13,754 bases of DNA, from assembly GCA_946408865.1 (NCBI GenBank), contig CAMJTZ010000039.1, forward strand, positions 1 to 13,754, read 5' to 3'. Both the position numbers and the translations under genes were made by a program. Of the stretch, positions 1-7,112 are shown piece after piece (position 1 is the first letter of the stretch; each line of letters begins with the position of its first letter). The notes under the pieces are model-generated. The model saw only the letters and a program-made list of their open reading frames with translations, had not been told where the DNA came from and ran no database searches. This DNA comes from an uncultured Clostridia bacterium (GTDB taxonomy: Bacteria; Bacillota_A; Clostridia; Christensenellales; Aristaeellaceae).

Positions 1-1932
1 TGCAATCAGAATAACGGTAAACGCCCGCTGCAGGAAATCCTTTGCTTTCTCCCAAAGCAGCTGAACGACGTTCCGTGCGCTGGGAATCCGGTAATTCGGC
101 AGTTCCATGACAAACGGAACTGCATTCCCTTTGAACAGCGTCTTCCGGTATCCCAGTGCAGCGAGAATACCCACGAGAATACCAAGCAGATACAGCCCCG
201 TGATGATCAGCCACGCATACTGCGGGAAAAACGCTGTGACAAAAAAGCTGTAGATCGGAAGCTTTGCCGTACAGCTCATGAACGGTGTCAGCAGAATCGT
301 CATTTTCCGGTCACGTTCACTGGGCAGCGTACGCGTGCTCATAACCGCCGGCACAGTGCATCCGAAACCGATCAGCATCGGTACAATGCTTCGTCCGGAA
401 AGGCCGATTTTACGCAGCAGCTTATCCATGACAAATGCCACGCGTGCAATGTACCCGCTGTCCTCCAGCAGACTCAGGAAGAAAAACAGCAGCACAATCA
501 GCGGCAGGAAACTGATTACGCTCCCGACGCCTTCAAAAATTCCTTCGGAAACCAGACTGCGGATGACTTCGTTTACATTGGCGGACTGCATCGCGTGCTC
601 CGTCAGGTCCTGGAGCAGGGCGATTCCGGTAGCCAGCAGCTCCTGCAGCCACGGGCCGATCAGGAAAAACGTCAGAAAGAATACCAGTCCCATGATAAGG
701 ATGAAAAGCGGAATCGCGGTATATTTCCCGGTCAGCACCCGATCCATTTTGCGGCTTCTTGCATGTTCCCTGCTCTCTCGCGGACGGATCAGGCAGGCGT
801 CGCACACGCGTTCAATATAATCGAAGCGCATATCGGCGATGGCCGCACTGGCGTCCAGTCCGCGTTCCTTCTCCATCTGCAGCACAATATGCTCCAGCAT
901 TTCTGTTTCATTTTTATCCAGTTTCAGTTTCTCAGCAATCAGGTCGTCGCCTTCTATCAGTTTGGCAGCGGCAAAATCCACCGGAATTCCGCTGCGTTCC
1001 GCGTGATCCTCGATCAGATGGCTCACCGCGTGAAGTGCCCTGTGCATGGAACCTTCATGATCTTCCGGACTGCAGAAATCCTGTTCCAGCGGTTTTTCCT
1101 GATATTTCGCGATGTGAAGCGCATGACGGATCAGTTCGTCAACGCCTTCATTCTTTGCCGCCGAAATCGGAACAACCGGAACGCCCAGCATTGCTTCCAT
1201 CCGGTTGATATCCACGGTTCCGCCGTTTCCCCGCAGCTCATCCATCATATTCAGCGCAACCACCATGGGAATTTGCATCTTCAGCAGCTGCATGGTCAGA
1301 TAGAGGTTCCGCTCCATGTTCGTAGCATCCACGATATTGATGATGGCTTTCGGCTTTTCGTTCAGGACAAAATCCCGGGAAACCAGTTCCTCGCTGGAAT
1401 AGGGACTCATGGAATAGATCCCGGGCAGGTCCGTGATGGATGTATCTTTGTGTCCCCGGATCACGCCGTCTTTCCGGTCCACTGTCACACCCGGAAAATT
1501 TCCCACATGCTGATTGCTTCCGGTCAGCTGGTTGAAAAGCGTTGTCTTGCCGCTGTTTTGGTTTCCGACCAGTGCAAAAGTCAGCACCGTTCCCTCCGGC
1601 AATGGTTCGCCTGTTCCTTTCGGATGGAAGATACCGCCTTCACCCAGGCCCGGGTGAAGCGTTTTGCTCTGCTTCAGGGTTGTTTTCTTCGTCTCGTCGT
1701 TCTTCTGTATCGGAGTAACCTTGATCCGCTCTGCGTCATCCAGCCGGAGCGTCAGTTCGTATCCGCGGATCATCAGCTCCATCGGATCTCCCATGGGGGC
1801 GAGTTTGACAACCGTCACATCGCATCCCGGAATCAGACCCATATCCAGGAAATGCTGCCGCAGTGCGCCTTTCCCGCCTACTTTTTCAATTCTTGCGCTT
1901 TCGCCCGGTTTCAGTTCCTTTAGCGTCATCAT
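1..1932 (-). CDS. feoB: FeoA-FeoB fusion ferrous iron transporter (3' end beyond window)
   Basis: GTP-regulated ferrous iron uptake across the cytoplasmic membrane. The reading frame stays open to base 1, giving 644 visible residues, so the C-terminus is missing. Residues 1-75 form a FeoA (SH3-like) domain, normally a separate small protein. A linker of about 40 residues follows, then the FeoB G domain: G1 GNQNSGKTT (123-131), the G2 Thr in NFPGVTV, G3 DLPG (168-171) and G4 NMMD (228-231). The membrane part carries the conserved GFGCTVPAVMSTRTL block (Cys about 525) and a second PFMSC-AKLP block. I chose the ATG at 1932 because MMTLKELKPG matches the usual FeoA start. An in-frame ATG at 1947 would add five residues. 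tatD ends 33 bp upstream with no terminator between, so feoAB is probably the last gene of the metG-tatD unit. Identity is secure; the exact start is less so. Confidence 0.95.
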   Translation of the reverse strand, partial: MMTLKELKPGESARIEKVGGKGALRQHFLDMGLIPGCDVTVVKLAPMGDPMELMIRGYELTLRLDDAERIKVTPIQKNDETKKTTLKQSKTLHPGLGEGGIFHPKGTGEPLPEGTVLTFALVGNQNSGKTTLFNQLTGSNQHVGNFPGVTVDRKDGVIRGHKDTSITDLPGIYSMSPYSSEELVSRDFVLNEKPKAIINIVDATNMERNLYLTMQLLKMQIPMVVALNMMDELRGNGGTVDINRMEAMLGVPVVPISAAKNEGVDELIRHALHIAKYQEKPLEQDFCSPEDHEGSMHRALHAVSHLIEDHAERSGIPVDFAAAKLIEGDDLIAEKLKLDKNETEMLEHIVLQMEKERGLDASAAIADMRFDYIERVCDACLIRPRESREHARSRKMDRVLTGKYTAIPLFILIMGLVFFLTFFLIGPWLQELLATGIALLQDLTEHAMQSANVNEVIRSLVSEGIFEGVGSVISFLPLIVLLFFFLSLLEDSGYIARVAFVMDKLLRKIGLSGRSIVPMLIGFGCTVPAVMSTRTLPSERDRKMTILLTPFMSCTAKLPIYSFFVTAFFPQYAWLIITGLYLLGILVGILAALGYRKTLFKGNAVPFVMELPNYRIPSARNVVQLLWEKAKDFLQRAFTVILIA

Positions 1933-1965
1933 TGCCGGATTCCCCATTCTTCAGCAGTTCTTCGT

Positions 1966-2742
1966 TCAGATATTGATGCCGTAAACGCGCATCGCGTTCT
2001 CCGTTGTGTACGCCGCCGTTTCCTCAGCGCTCTCTCCCCGGAGTTCGGCCAGTTTCATCCCCACATACCGGACATTCGCCGGTTCGTTCCGCCGGCCCCG
2101 AACCGGTTCCGGCGCCATATAGGGGCTGTCTGTCTCGATCAGCAGCCGGTCCTTCGGCACCAGCAGCGCAGCCTCCTGAAGCTTCGGCGCTTTTTTGAAT
2201 GTCAGCGGCCCCGCAAAGGAGATATAATACCCCAGCTTCAGATATTCCTTCGCTGTTTCCGCGCTTCCGGAGAAGCAGTGGATAATGCCGCCCGTCAGCT
2301 TTTTCTTCATGCTTTTCATGATTTCAAGCATGTCCCCGTGCGCATCCCGGATATGATATGCCACAGGCGCGCCGATTTCAAAGGCCAGCTCCATCTGCCG
2401 GATACAAACCGCTTTCTGGATGTCCCTGGGGCTGAAATCATAATAGTAATCCAGGCCAATCTCGCCGATGGCACAGATCTCACCGTTTTTCCACCACCGG
2501 GCAATTTCCTCACAATCTGTCTCCCGGAATCCTTTTGCCTCGTGCGGATGAATCCCGCCGACAGCGACAGCACCCGGATGTGTTTTCGCGAAGGCAATTG
2601 CACGCCGGGAAGTTTCCATGTCGCTGCCGATCACCGCATAACGGGTAATACCGTGCTCCCGCATATGCGCAAGCACGGTATCCCTGTCCTCATCAAATTT
2701 CTCTTCGTCCACATGGCAGTGGCTGTCAAACCATTCCATCAT
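1966..2742 (-). CDS. tatD: TatD family metal-dependent DNase
   Basis: TatD-type amidohydrolase-fold nuclease, a cytoplasmic metal-dependent hydrolase linked in the family to 3'-5' exonuclease and DNA-repair activity. At 258 residues it has the usual length. The metal-ligand motifs are all present: DSHCHVD (6-12), GIHPHEA (63-69), GEIGLDYYYD (Glu94), the His in AYHIRDAHGD (His130), HCFSGS (His155) and ETDSPYMAPEP (Asp205), followed by the RGRRNEPANV block. The start ATG overlaps the metG stop codon in an ATGA arrangement (4 bp), so translation is probably coupled to metG. metG-tatD is a common pair in Bacillota. The usual next genes (rnmV, ksgA) are replaced here by feoAB. A second in-frame ATG lies one codon downstream. 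The family call is firm; the biological substrate is not known from sequence. Confidence 0.95.
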   Translation of the reverse strand: MMEWFDSHCHVDEEKFDEDRDTVLAHMREHGITRYAVIGSDMETSRRAIAFAKTHPGAVAVGGIHPHEAKGFRETDCEEIARWWKNGEICAIGEIGLDYYYDFSPRDIQKAVCIRQMELAFEIGAPVAYHIRDAHGDMLEIMKSMKKKLTGGIIHCFSGSAETAKEYLKLGYYISFAGPLTFKKAPKLQEAALLVPKDRLLIETDSPYMAPEPVRGRRNEPANVRYVGMKLAELRGESAEETAAYTTENAMRVYGINI

Positions 2743-4745
2743 CCGATAATGGCACCGTCCTCTACGCCTTCCTCGACACTCATCAGGCGGAGATTCCCGT
2801 TTTCGTCCATGGCGCTCAGGATCATTCCCTGGCTCTCGATGCCTGCCAGTTTTGCTGTTTTCAGATTGGTGATGACGGCAACCTGACGTCCGACCAGTGT
2901 TTCCGGTTCATACCATTTCTGGATACCGCTCACAACGGTCCTTTCGCCGTCTTTGCCAAGGCTCAGCGTGAACTTCAGCAGCTTGCTGCTCTTTTCCACC
3001 TTCTCGCAGGCCTTCACGCGTGCCACCTGAATCTTGCATTTGAAGAAGTCATCTATCGCGATTTCCGCCGGGTATTCCGGCTCCTCATGCTTCTTTTCTG
3101 CCTTCTTCTCCTGCTTCTGTTCAGCCTTGGCGGCTTTCTTCTCTTCCTTTGCTGCTTCCTTGCCGCCGGCCAGTACTTCCAGTTCCTTCATCACATCGAT
3201 GCGCGGGAACAGCGCTTCACCTTTGTGCACTGCTGTGCCTGCGGGGATCGATCCGAATCTGCCGAGCGAATCCCAGCTCTTCAGCGCCGGATCCGCAATG
3301 CCAAGCTGTGCAAAAATCCGTTCAGGCGTAGAAGGCATTACAGGCCCGATCAGCACAGCAACAAAGCGTACGCATTCTGCGAGGGTCGCCATCACGTTGG
3401 CCAGGCGGTCCTTCTTTTCGGGGTCTTTTCCAAGAACCCAGGGCTGTGTCAGATCAATATACTTGTTGCATTCACCGATGACTTTCCAGATTTCAGCCAG
3501 CGCCTGGGAGAACTGCAGCTTGTCCATCTGCTCGTTTACCAGTGCAGGCAGAGCCTTGCAGTGTTCCTGGAGAGGGAGATCTGCCGCTTCGTCCACAGCA
3601 TCTGTCCATGCGGGAATCCTGCCGTCAAAATATTTCTCAATCATAGCGACCGTCCGGCTGACCAGGTTGCCAAGGTCGTTTGCCAGATCCGCGTTCATCC
3701 TTGTCAGGAAGGATTCATTGGTGTAGTTGCCATCCGCTCCGAAGGGCATTTCCCTCATCAGATAGTAGCGGAGCGGGTCCACGCCGTAACGGGCAACGAT
3801 GGGTTCCGGATAAACCACATTTCCCTTGCTCTTGCTCATCCGGTCCGCGCCGAACAGCAGCCATCCGTGGCCGAATACCTGTTTCGGAAGCGGCAGCCCC
3901 AGCGCGTGGAGCATAATCGGCCAGTAAATGGTATGGAACCGGACGATTTCCTTGCCGACCAGGTGTACATCCGCAGGCCAGTACTTCTGATACAGTTCAT
4001 CGTGATCTGTTCCGTAACCCAGTGCGGTGATATAGTTGCTCAGCGCGTCGATCCATACATAGACGGTGTGCTTTTCGTCAAAATCAACCGGAATGCCCCA
4101 TTTCACGCTGGTACGGCTCACGCAGAGATCCTGCAGACCGGGCCGCAGGAAATTGGTAAGCATCTCATTTGCGCGTTTCGGCGGCTGGATGAAATCCGGA
4201 TGTGTCTCGATATAGTCGATCAGCCAGTCCTGATACTTGCTCATCCTGAAGAAATAGCTTTCTTCCTGCATGGGCTGGCAGGGCCGTCCGCAGTCCGGAC
4301 AGACCTTGACGCCGTCCTTTTCAATCAGCTGTGTCGGCGTCCAGAAGCTTTCACAGGGAGTACAGTACATTCCTTCATAGGAGGCCTTGTAAATATCCCC
4401 CTGCTCATAGAACTGACGAAAGATTTTCTGGACAATCTTCATATGGCGTTCTTCCGTAGTACGGATAAAATCGTCGTACCGGATATCCATCAGCTTCCAC
4501 AGATCCTTCGTTGCCGCCACGATTTTGTCCACATATTCGATGGGGGTCACGCCGGCTTCTGCTGCTTTCTTTTCAATCTTCTGACCGTGTTCATCCGTAC
4601 CGGTCAGAAAATAGGTGTCATAACCCTGCATCTTCTTGAAGCGCGCCATGGTGTCTGCCGCAACCGTCGTATAGGTGTGGCCGACGGTCATATTTCCGGA
4701 CGGATAGTAGATAGGCGTGGTGATGTAGTAAGTTTTCTTTTCCAT
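2739..4745 (-). CDS. metG: Methionine-tRNA ligase
   Basis: Charges tRNA-Met with methionine in the cytoplasm; class I aminoacyl-tRNA synthetase of 668 residues. The Rossmann catalytic domain starts with TTPIYYPSGNMTVGH, where the HIGH signature reads TVGH (20-23). A zinc knuckle has Cys128, Cys131, Cys149 and Cys152. The KMSKS loop is RMSKS (302-306). After the anticodon-binding helical domain, a Lys/Glu/Ala-rich linker (about 530-560) leads to a C-terminal Trbp111-like tRNA-binding domain (about 562-668), typical of the dimeric MetRS form. The start at 4745 is chosen because GAGGAGG lies 8 nt upstream and MEKKTYYITTPIYY is the usual N-terminus. An in-frame GTG at 4787 lies inside a terminator hairpin and is unlikely. 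The stop overlaps tatD by 4 bp. No convincing promoter is visible between the rpmA terminator and this gene. Confidence 0.97.
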   Translation of the reverse strand: MEKKTYYITTPIYYPSGNMTVGHTYTTVAADTMARFKKMQGYDTYFLTGTDEHGQKIEKKAAEAGVTPIEYVDKIVAATKDLWKLMDIRYDDFIRTTEERHMKIVQKIFRQFYEQGDIYKASYEGMYCTPCESFWTPTQLIEKDGVKVCPDCGRPCQPMQEESYFFRMSKYQDWLIDYIETHPDFIQPPKRANEMLTNFLRPGLQDLCVSRTSVKWGIPVDFDEKHTVYVWIDALSNYITALGYGTDHDELYQKYWPADVHLVGKEIVRFHTIYWPIMLHALGLPLPKQVFGHGWLLFGADRMSKSKGNVVYPEPIVARYGVDPLRYYLMREMPFGADGNYTNESFLTRMNADLANDLGNLVSRTVAMIEKYFDGRIPAWTDAVDEAADLPLQEHCKALPALVNEQMDKLQFSQALAEIWKVIGECNKYIDLTQPWVLGKDPEKKDRLANVMATLAECVRFVAVLIGPVMPSTPERIFAQLGIADPALKSWDSLGRFGSIPAGTAVHKGEALFPRIDVMKELEVLAGGKEAAKEEKKAAKAEQKQEKKAEKKHEEPEYPAEIAIDDFFKCKIQVARVKACEKVEKSSKLLKFTLSLGKDGERTVVSGIQKWYEPETLVGRQVAVITNLKTAKLAGIESQGMILSAMDENGNLRLMSVEEGVEDGAIIG

Positions 4746-4753
4746 GGCGTCTT

Positions 4754-4760
4754 CCTCCTC
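4754..4760 (-). promoter_or_regulatory. metG ribosome binding site
   Basis: GAGGAGG ends 8 nt before the ATG at 4745. It decides in favour of this start over the in-frame GTG at 4787, which has no Shine-Dalgarno site and sits in the loop and stem of the upstream terminator. Confidence 0.85.
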
Positions 4761-4767
4761 GTGATAA

Positions 4768-4798
4768 CTAAAAACGGGCTGTTGCACGGCAACAGCCC
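4768..4798 (-). terminator. Intrinsic terminator after rpmA
   Basis: On the minus strand a perfect 10 bp stem (GGGCTGTTGC with GCAACAGCCC) closes a 3-nt CGT loop. It is followed by G and a five-T tract, the classic rho-independent form. It lies 15 bp past the rpmA stop and 22 bp before the metG Shine-Dalgarno site. It should end the rplU-prp-rpmA transcript, with any metG expression from upstream depending on read-through. On the plus strand the same stem is followed by ATTTTCTCTC, a poor tract, and no gene is known on that strand. Confidence 0.85.
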
Positions 4799-4813
4799 AT
4801 TTTCTCTCATCTC

Positions 4814-5113
4814 TTACTGAGCTTCGGCCGCGGTTTCCACGGGATATACGGAAACCTGCTTGCGGTCCTTGCCCAGGCGTTCGAACCGGACAATGCCCGT
4901 GGTCTTTGCGAAAAGGGTATCGTCCTTGCCGATGCCGACATTGTGGCCGGGATGGATATGGGTGCCGCGCTGACGAACAAGAATGTTGCCCGCGAGGGCC
5001 ATCTGGCCGTCCGCCCGCTTCGGTCCGAGGCGTTTGCTTTCGCTGTCACGGCCGTTCCGGGTGGAGCCCATACCTTTTTTATGAGCGAACTGCTGCAGAT
5101 TAAGCTTCATCAT
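4814..5113 (-). CDS. rpmA: 50S ribosomal protein bL27 with cleavable N-terminal extension
   Basis: Component of the large ribosomal subunit whose N-terminus reaches the peptidyl transferase centre. 99 residues. The body is unmistakable: [20 protein letters not shown], then a Gly- and His-rich core with the [19 protein letters not shown] block. The first nine residues, MMKLNLQQF, match the Bacillota-type extension that the protease Prp removes before AHKKG. Prp is encoded just upstream. The start at 5113 is preferred because GGAGG lies 8 nt away. The in-frame ATG at 5119 is only 2 nt from that site, and the ATG at 5110 is 11 nt away. The coding region ends 15 bp before an intrinsic terminator. 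obgE, the usual next gene in many Bacillota, is absent. The P2 residue of the cleavage site is Gln instead of Phe or Leu. Confidence 0.97.
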   Translation of the reverse strand: MMKLNLQQFAHKKGMGSTRNGRDSESKRLGPKRADGQMALAGNILVRQRGTHIHPGHNVGIGKDDTLFAKTTGIVRFERLGKDRKQVSVYPVETAAEAQ

Positions 5114-5121
5114 GGTCATTT

Positions 5122-5126
5122 CCTCC
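5122..5126 (-). promoter_or_regulatory. rpmA ribosome binding site
   Basis: GGAGG lies directly after the prp stop codon (prp ends at 5129). It is 8 nt before the ATG at 5113, 2 nt before the ATG at 5119 and 11 nt before the ATG at 5110, so it selects 5113 as the rpmA start. Confidence 0.75.
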
Positions 5127-5128
5127 GT

Positions 5129-5467
5129 TCATTCATGGGAAAGTGTTACAATCCTCAGATTAACATTTTGCGGATAACTGTCCGCCAGATCGGTCAGCCC
5201 CTGTTTCAGGGCTCCCATCAGGATCTGCGCTCTTGCGTTCTCTTCCGGAGTCATCTCCGGAAGCTGGAAAGCAAGGACGCCGTCTTCATTCTCTGTGATC
5301 AGAGGAATCAGACCGCAAACGCTTTCCATTGCATTTACGCAGGTGCATCCGAGAATGGAAACTGCGGCGCAGACGATGTCCCTGCCCGCTTCAGCCTGCC
5401 CGCTGTGCCCGGTAATGCGGCATGCGGTCAGTCCGTCCGTCCCCTGATACAGGATTGCAGAAATCAT
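5129..5467 (-). CDS. prp: Ribosomal-processing cysteine protease Prp (YsxB family)
   Basis: Cysteine protease that removes the N-terminal extension of ribosomal protein L27 (established for the Staphylococcus aureus homologue). 112 residues, the usual size. The family signature is clear: GHSGQAEAG-DIVCAAVSIL, with the expected catalytic His21 and Cys33 spaced as in known Prp proteins. It lies between rplU and rpmA, the conserved position of this family. Its start codon shares one base with the rplU stop (TAATG), and only a weak AAGG lies ahead, so it is probably translated by coupling to rplU. The matching substrate extension on L27 is encoded 16 bp downstream, which supports a working protease-substrate pair. 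There is no signal peptide or membrane segment, so it is cytoplasmic. The assignment rests on both motif and context. Confidence 0.95.
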   Translation of the reverse strand: MISAILYQGTDGLTACRITGHSGQAEAGRDIVCAAVSILGCTCVNAMESVCGLIPLITENEDGVLAFQLPEMTPEENARAQILMGALKQGLTDLADSYPQNVNLRIVTLSHE

Positions 5468-5775
5468 TACGCCTTGATCGCGGTGATTTCCACCTTGGTA
5501 TAGGGCTGACGGTGGCCGATCTTCCGGCTGGAATCCTTCTTGCTCTTGTACTTGTAAACGGTGATCTTCTCACCCTTTACCTGAGCCAGGACCTTGCCTT
5601 CAACCTTGGCACCTTCCAGAACGGGGTTTCCGACTTTGACGTCCCCGTCGCCGCCGATCATCAGCACGTCGAAGGAAATCGCGGAATCAGCTTCCTGGTT
5701 GACTTTGTCGATGTAGATCACATCGCCCTGGGATACACGGTATTGTCTGCCGCCCGCTGCGATAATAGCATACAT
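5467..5775 (-). CDS. rplU: 50S ribosomal protein bL21
   Basis: Large-subunit ribosomal protein that binds 23S rRNA. 102 residues, the normal length. The N-terminus MYAIIAAGGRQYRVSQGD is the usual L21 start. The C-terminal RNA-binding block has KITVYKYKSKKDSSRK followed by GHRQPYTKVEI. AGGAGGTG ends 7 nt before the ATG. It is the first gene of the rplU-prp-rpmA operon, with a consensus-type promoter and a structured leader just upstream, so its expression may be controlled by L21 itself, as proposed for other Bacillota. The stop codon overlaps the prp start by one base. Confidence 0.98.
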   Translation of the reverse strand: MYAIIAAGGRQYRVSQGDVIYIDKVNQEADSAISFDVLMIGGDGDVKVGNPVLEGAKVEGKVLAQVKGEKITVYKYKSKKDSSRKIGHRQPYTKVEITAIKA

Positions 5776-5859
5776 GGGACAGCACCTCCTGATTACATAC
5801 TCGCCGGGATACTGAGGTTGCGCAGGCGCATTTGGACAGACCTCTCCCGAGCGGCTTAC
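5776..5859 (-). ncRNA. Structured 5' leader of rplU, probable L21 leader
   Basis: About 84 nt lie between the predicted transcription start and the rplU ATG. The RNA can fold into nested stems: CTCGGGA (5845-5851) pairs with TCCCG-gc-GAG (5800-5809), with two bases bulged. GAGGT (5840-5844) pairs with ACCTC (5814-5818). TGCG (5827-5830) pairs with CGCA (5819-5822) around a CAGG loop on the plus strand. A 9-nt bulge sits between the inner stems. Position and pairing fit the L21 leader, a putative autoregulatory element in front of rplU in Bacillota. I could not compare it with the family model, so the identity is inferred from context and fold. Confidence 0.5.
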
Positions 5860-5865
5860 CTCGAT

Positions 5866-5894
5866 ACCTTATCACTCTTCATGCTCTCTGTCAA
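5866..5894 (-). promoter_or_regulatory. Promoter of rplU-prp-rpmA
   Basis: Consensus -35 TTGACA (5889-5894), a 17-nt spacer, and -10 TAAGGT (5866-5871) preceded by TG one base upstream (extended -10). Transcription would start near 5859. The -35 lies inside the end of rimI and the spacer covers the rimI stop codon, so the ribosomal operon can be expressed apart from the tsa genes. This is the best-matching promoter in the window. Confidence 0.75.
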
Positions 5895-6417
5895 GATTTA
5901 TTTCGGTTTTTTCCGCATCTGAAGCCGCAGGCCACGGCTCCTCTTCAAAATCCTCCTGAACCTCCGGCATGTGTTCACAGACCATCAGGTAAGCGTCTTC
6001 CTGATTGTCTTCATAATATCGTTTGCGTTTTCCGACGCTGACAAACCCGAGACTTCTGTAAAGATTCTGGGCTCTCTCGTTGCTGACCCGTACTTCCAGT
6101 GTCGCGTAGCATGCGCCAAGGTTCGACAGGTACTGAAGCAGTTCCTGTGTCAGACTCCTGCCGATTCCCTGCCCCCGGTAACCTTCCGCCACGGCAATAT
6201 TGGTGATATGGCTTTCATCCAGGATAATCCAGGCACCGGCATAGCCGATGATCCGGCCGTCCGTTTCCGCCACCAGATACCGCGCTGCCACATTCTGTTC
6301 CAGTTCGCGCCGGAAGCTCTCCCGGCTCCAGGGTACTGCGAAGGTTGCTTTTTCAATTTCGGTGACTGCGTCCACATCTTCCCGGCGCATGCGCCGGATG
6401 TTCACGTTCCCGCTCAT
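5872..6417 (-). CDS. rimI: Ribosomal protein bS18 N-alpha-acetyltransferase RimI
   Basis: GNAT-fold acetyltransferase that transfers acetyl from acetyl-CoA to the N-terminal Ala of ribosomal protein S18 (family role). The GNAT core covers residues 5-150. The acetyl-CoA pyrophosphate loop is YRGQGIG (80-86). The later block has LEVRVSN (Glu108 as likely general base) and NLYRSLGF (Tyr120), both typical of RimI. At 181 residues it is about 30 longer than usual: residues 150-181 form a Glu/Asp-rich tail ending DREHEE. The start overlaps the tsaB stop in an ATGA (4 bp), and tsaE-tsaB-rimI is a widespread gene order, which supports RimI over another GNAT. The last codons contain the rplU promoter. 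tsaD, often next, is absent. Acetylation of S18 itself is inferred. Confidence 0.9.
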   Translation of the reverse strand: MSGNVNIRRMRREDVDAVTEIEKATFAVPWSRESFRRELEQNVAARYLVAETDGRIIGYAGAWIILDESHITNIAVAEGYRGQGIGRSLTQELLQYLSNLGACYATLEVRVSNERAQNLYRSLGFVSVGKRKRYYEDNQEDAYLMVCEHMPEVQEDFEEEPWPAASDAEKTEINLDREHEE

Positions 6418-7112
6418 TCGGTCTTCATCCCCATTGCTTCAAGCAGTTTCCGGTTTTTCTGGGCATTCGGCGGCCGGAGATATGTTGCCTGCAGGTTCAG
6501 GTAATCCGTTTTTCCGCCGTTTTTCTGCGCCAGCATCCCGGCAGCGGACGGCCGGAGATAGCTCAGGTGTGCCGGGGCAAAATATGCTTTCTCCCCCAGT
6601 ATCCTTTCGATTTTCTCCCGGTGCACCGGCGTTCCGTCCCCGAGGAACAGGAACCTTTCACCCAGCGGAAGGATTTTCTCAAGAAACTCCTCCAGTTTCA
6701 GCGGTTCATCCTGCAGCAGGCGTTCCCCGTTCCGGAACGCTGCGCCGTATACCTGTCCGGCCCGTGCGTCCTGGATCGGACAGACAACGCCGTCAAAAGC
6801 CCCGGCTGAGCAGCACAGCGATTCCAGCGCATCTACGGCAATACATGGAATCCCGGCGCCATGCGCAAGTCCCTTTGCTGTAGCCACGCCGATCCGCACG
6901 CCTGTAAAGCTTCCCGGCCCGGTAACAGCTGCAACGGCGTCCAGATCACGGACAGACAGTCCGGAGGATGCAAGCGCCGCTTCCGTCATCGGCATAAGGT
7001 TGGCTGAATGTGTATTACGGTTCTGCACAGTATACTCACACAGCACTTTTTCGTTTTCCAGTACCGCCACGCCGCAAACCGGTCCCGAAGTATCAATCAC
7101 AAGAAGTTTCAT
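6414..7112 (-). CDS. tsaB: tRNA t6A biosynthesis protein TsaB
   Basis: ASKHA-fold partner of TsaD in the complex that puts threonylcarbamoyl on A37 of ANN-decoding tRNAs; it is the scaffold protein with no catalytic role of its own. 232 residues, the usual length. The N-terminus MKLLVIDTSG and the GPGSFTGVRIG block (about 65-75) are family hallmarks, followed by the DALESL-type segment. Its first 20 bp overlap the end of tsaE, and GGAGAG lies about 5 nt upstream of the ATG at 7112. The stop overlaps the rimI start by 4 bp. The tight packing points to coupled translation with TsaE. TsaD and TsaC must be encoded elsewhere. Confidence 0.95.
   Translation of the reverse strand: MKLLVIDTSGPVCGVAVLENEKVLCEYTVQNRNTHSANLMPMTEAALASSGLSVRDLDAVAAVTGPGSFTGVRIGVATAKGLAHGAGIPCIAVDALESLCCSAGAFDGVVCPIQDARAGQVYGAAFRNGERLLQDEPLKLEEFLEKILPLGERFLFLGDGTPVHREKIERILGEKAYFAPAHLSYLRPSAAGMLAQKNGGKTDYLNLQATYLRPPNAQKNRKLLEAMGMKTE

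Noticed and set aside
595..1923. Long plus-strand open frame opposite feoAB (442 codons)
   Set aside because: It is fully antisense to a gene with clear FeoA and FeoB motifs, its translation is rich in His, Arg and Cys with no recognisable domain, and long antisense frames are expected at this GC content and codon use.
1933..1947. Upstream ATG at 1947 as the FeoAB start
   Set aside because: It adds five residues (MGNPA) before the typical FeoA start and has no better ribosome binding site; it cannot be fully excluded.
4746..4787. Upstream GTG start adding 14 residues to MetRS
   Set aside because: The GTG lies in the terminator hairpin, has no Shine-Dalgarno site, and the extra residues are unlike any MetRS N-terminus, whereas GAGGAGG fits the ATG at 4745.
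3087..4820. Long plus-strand open frame opposite metG (577 codons)
   Set aside because: Antisense to a certain MetRS gene; no recognisable domain and low-complexity hydrophobic start that mirrors the Lys/Glu-rich linker of MetRS.
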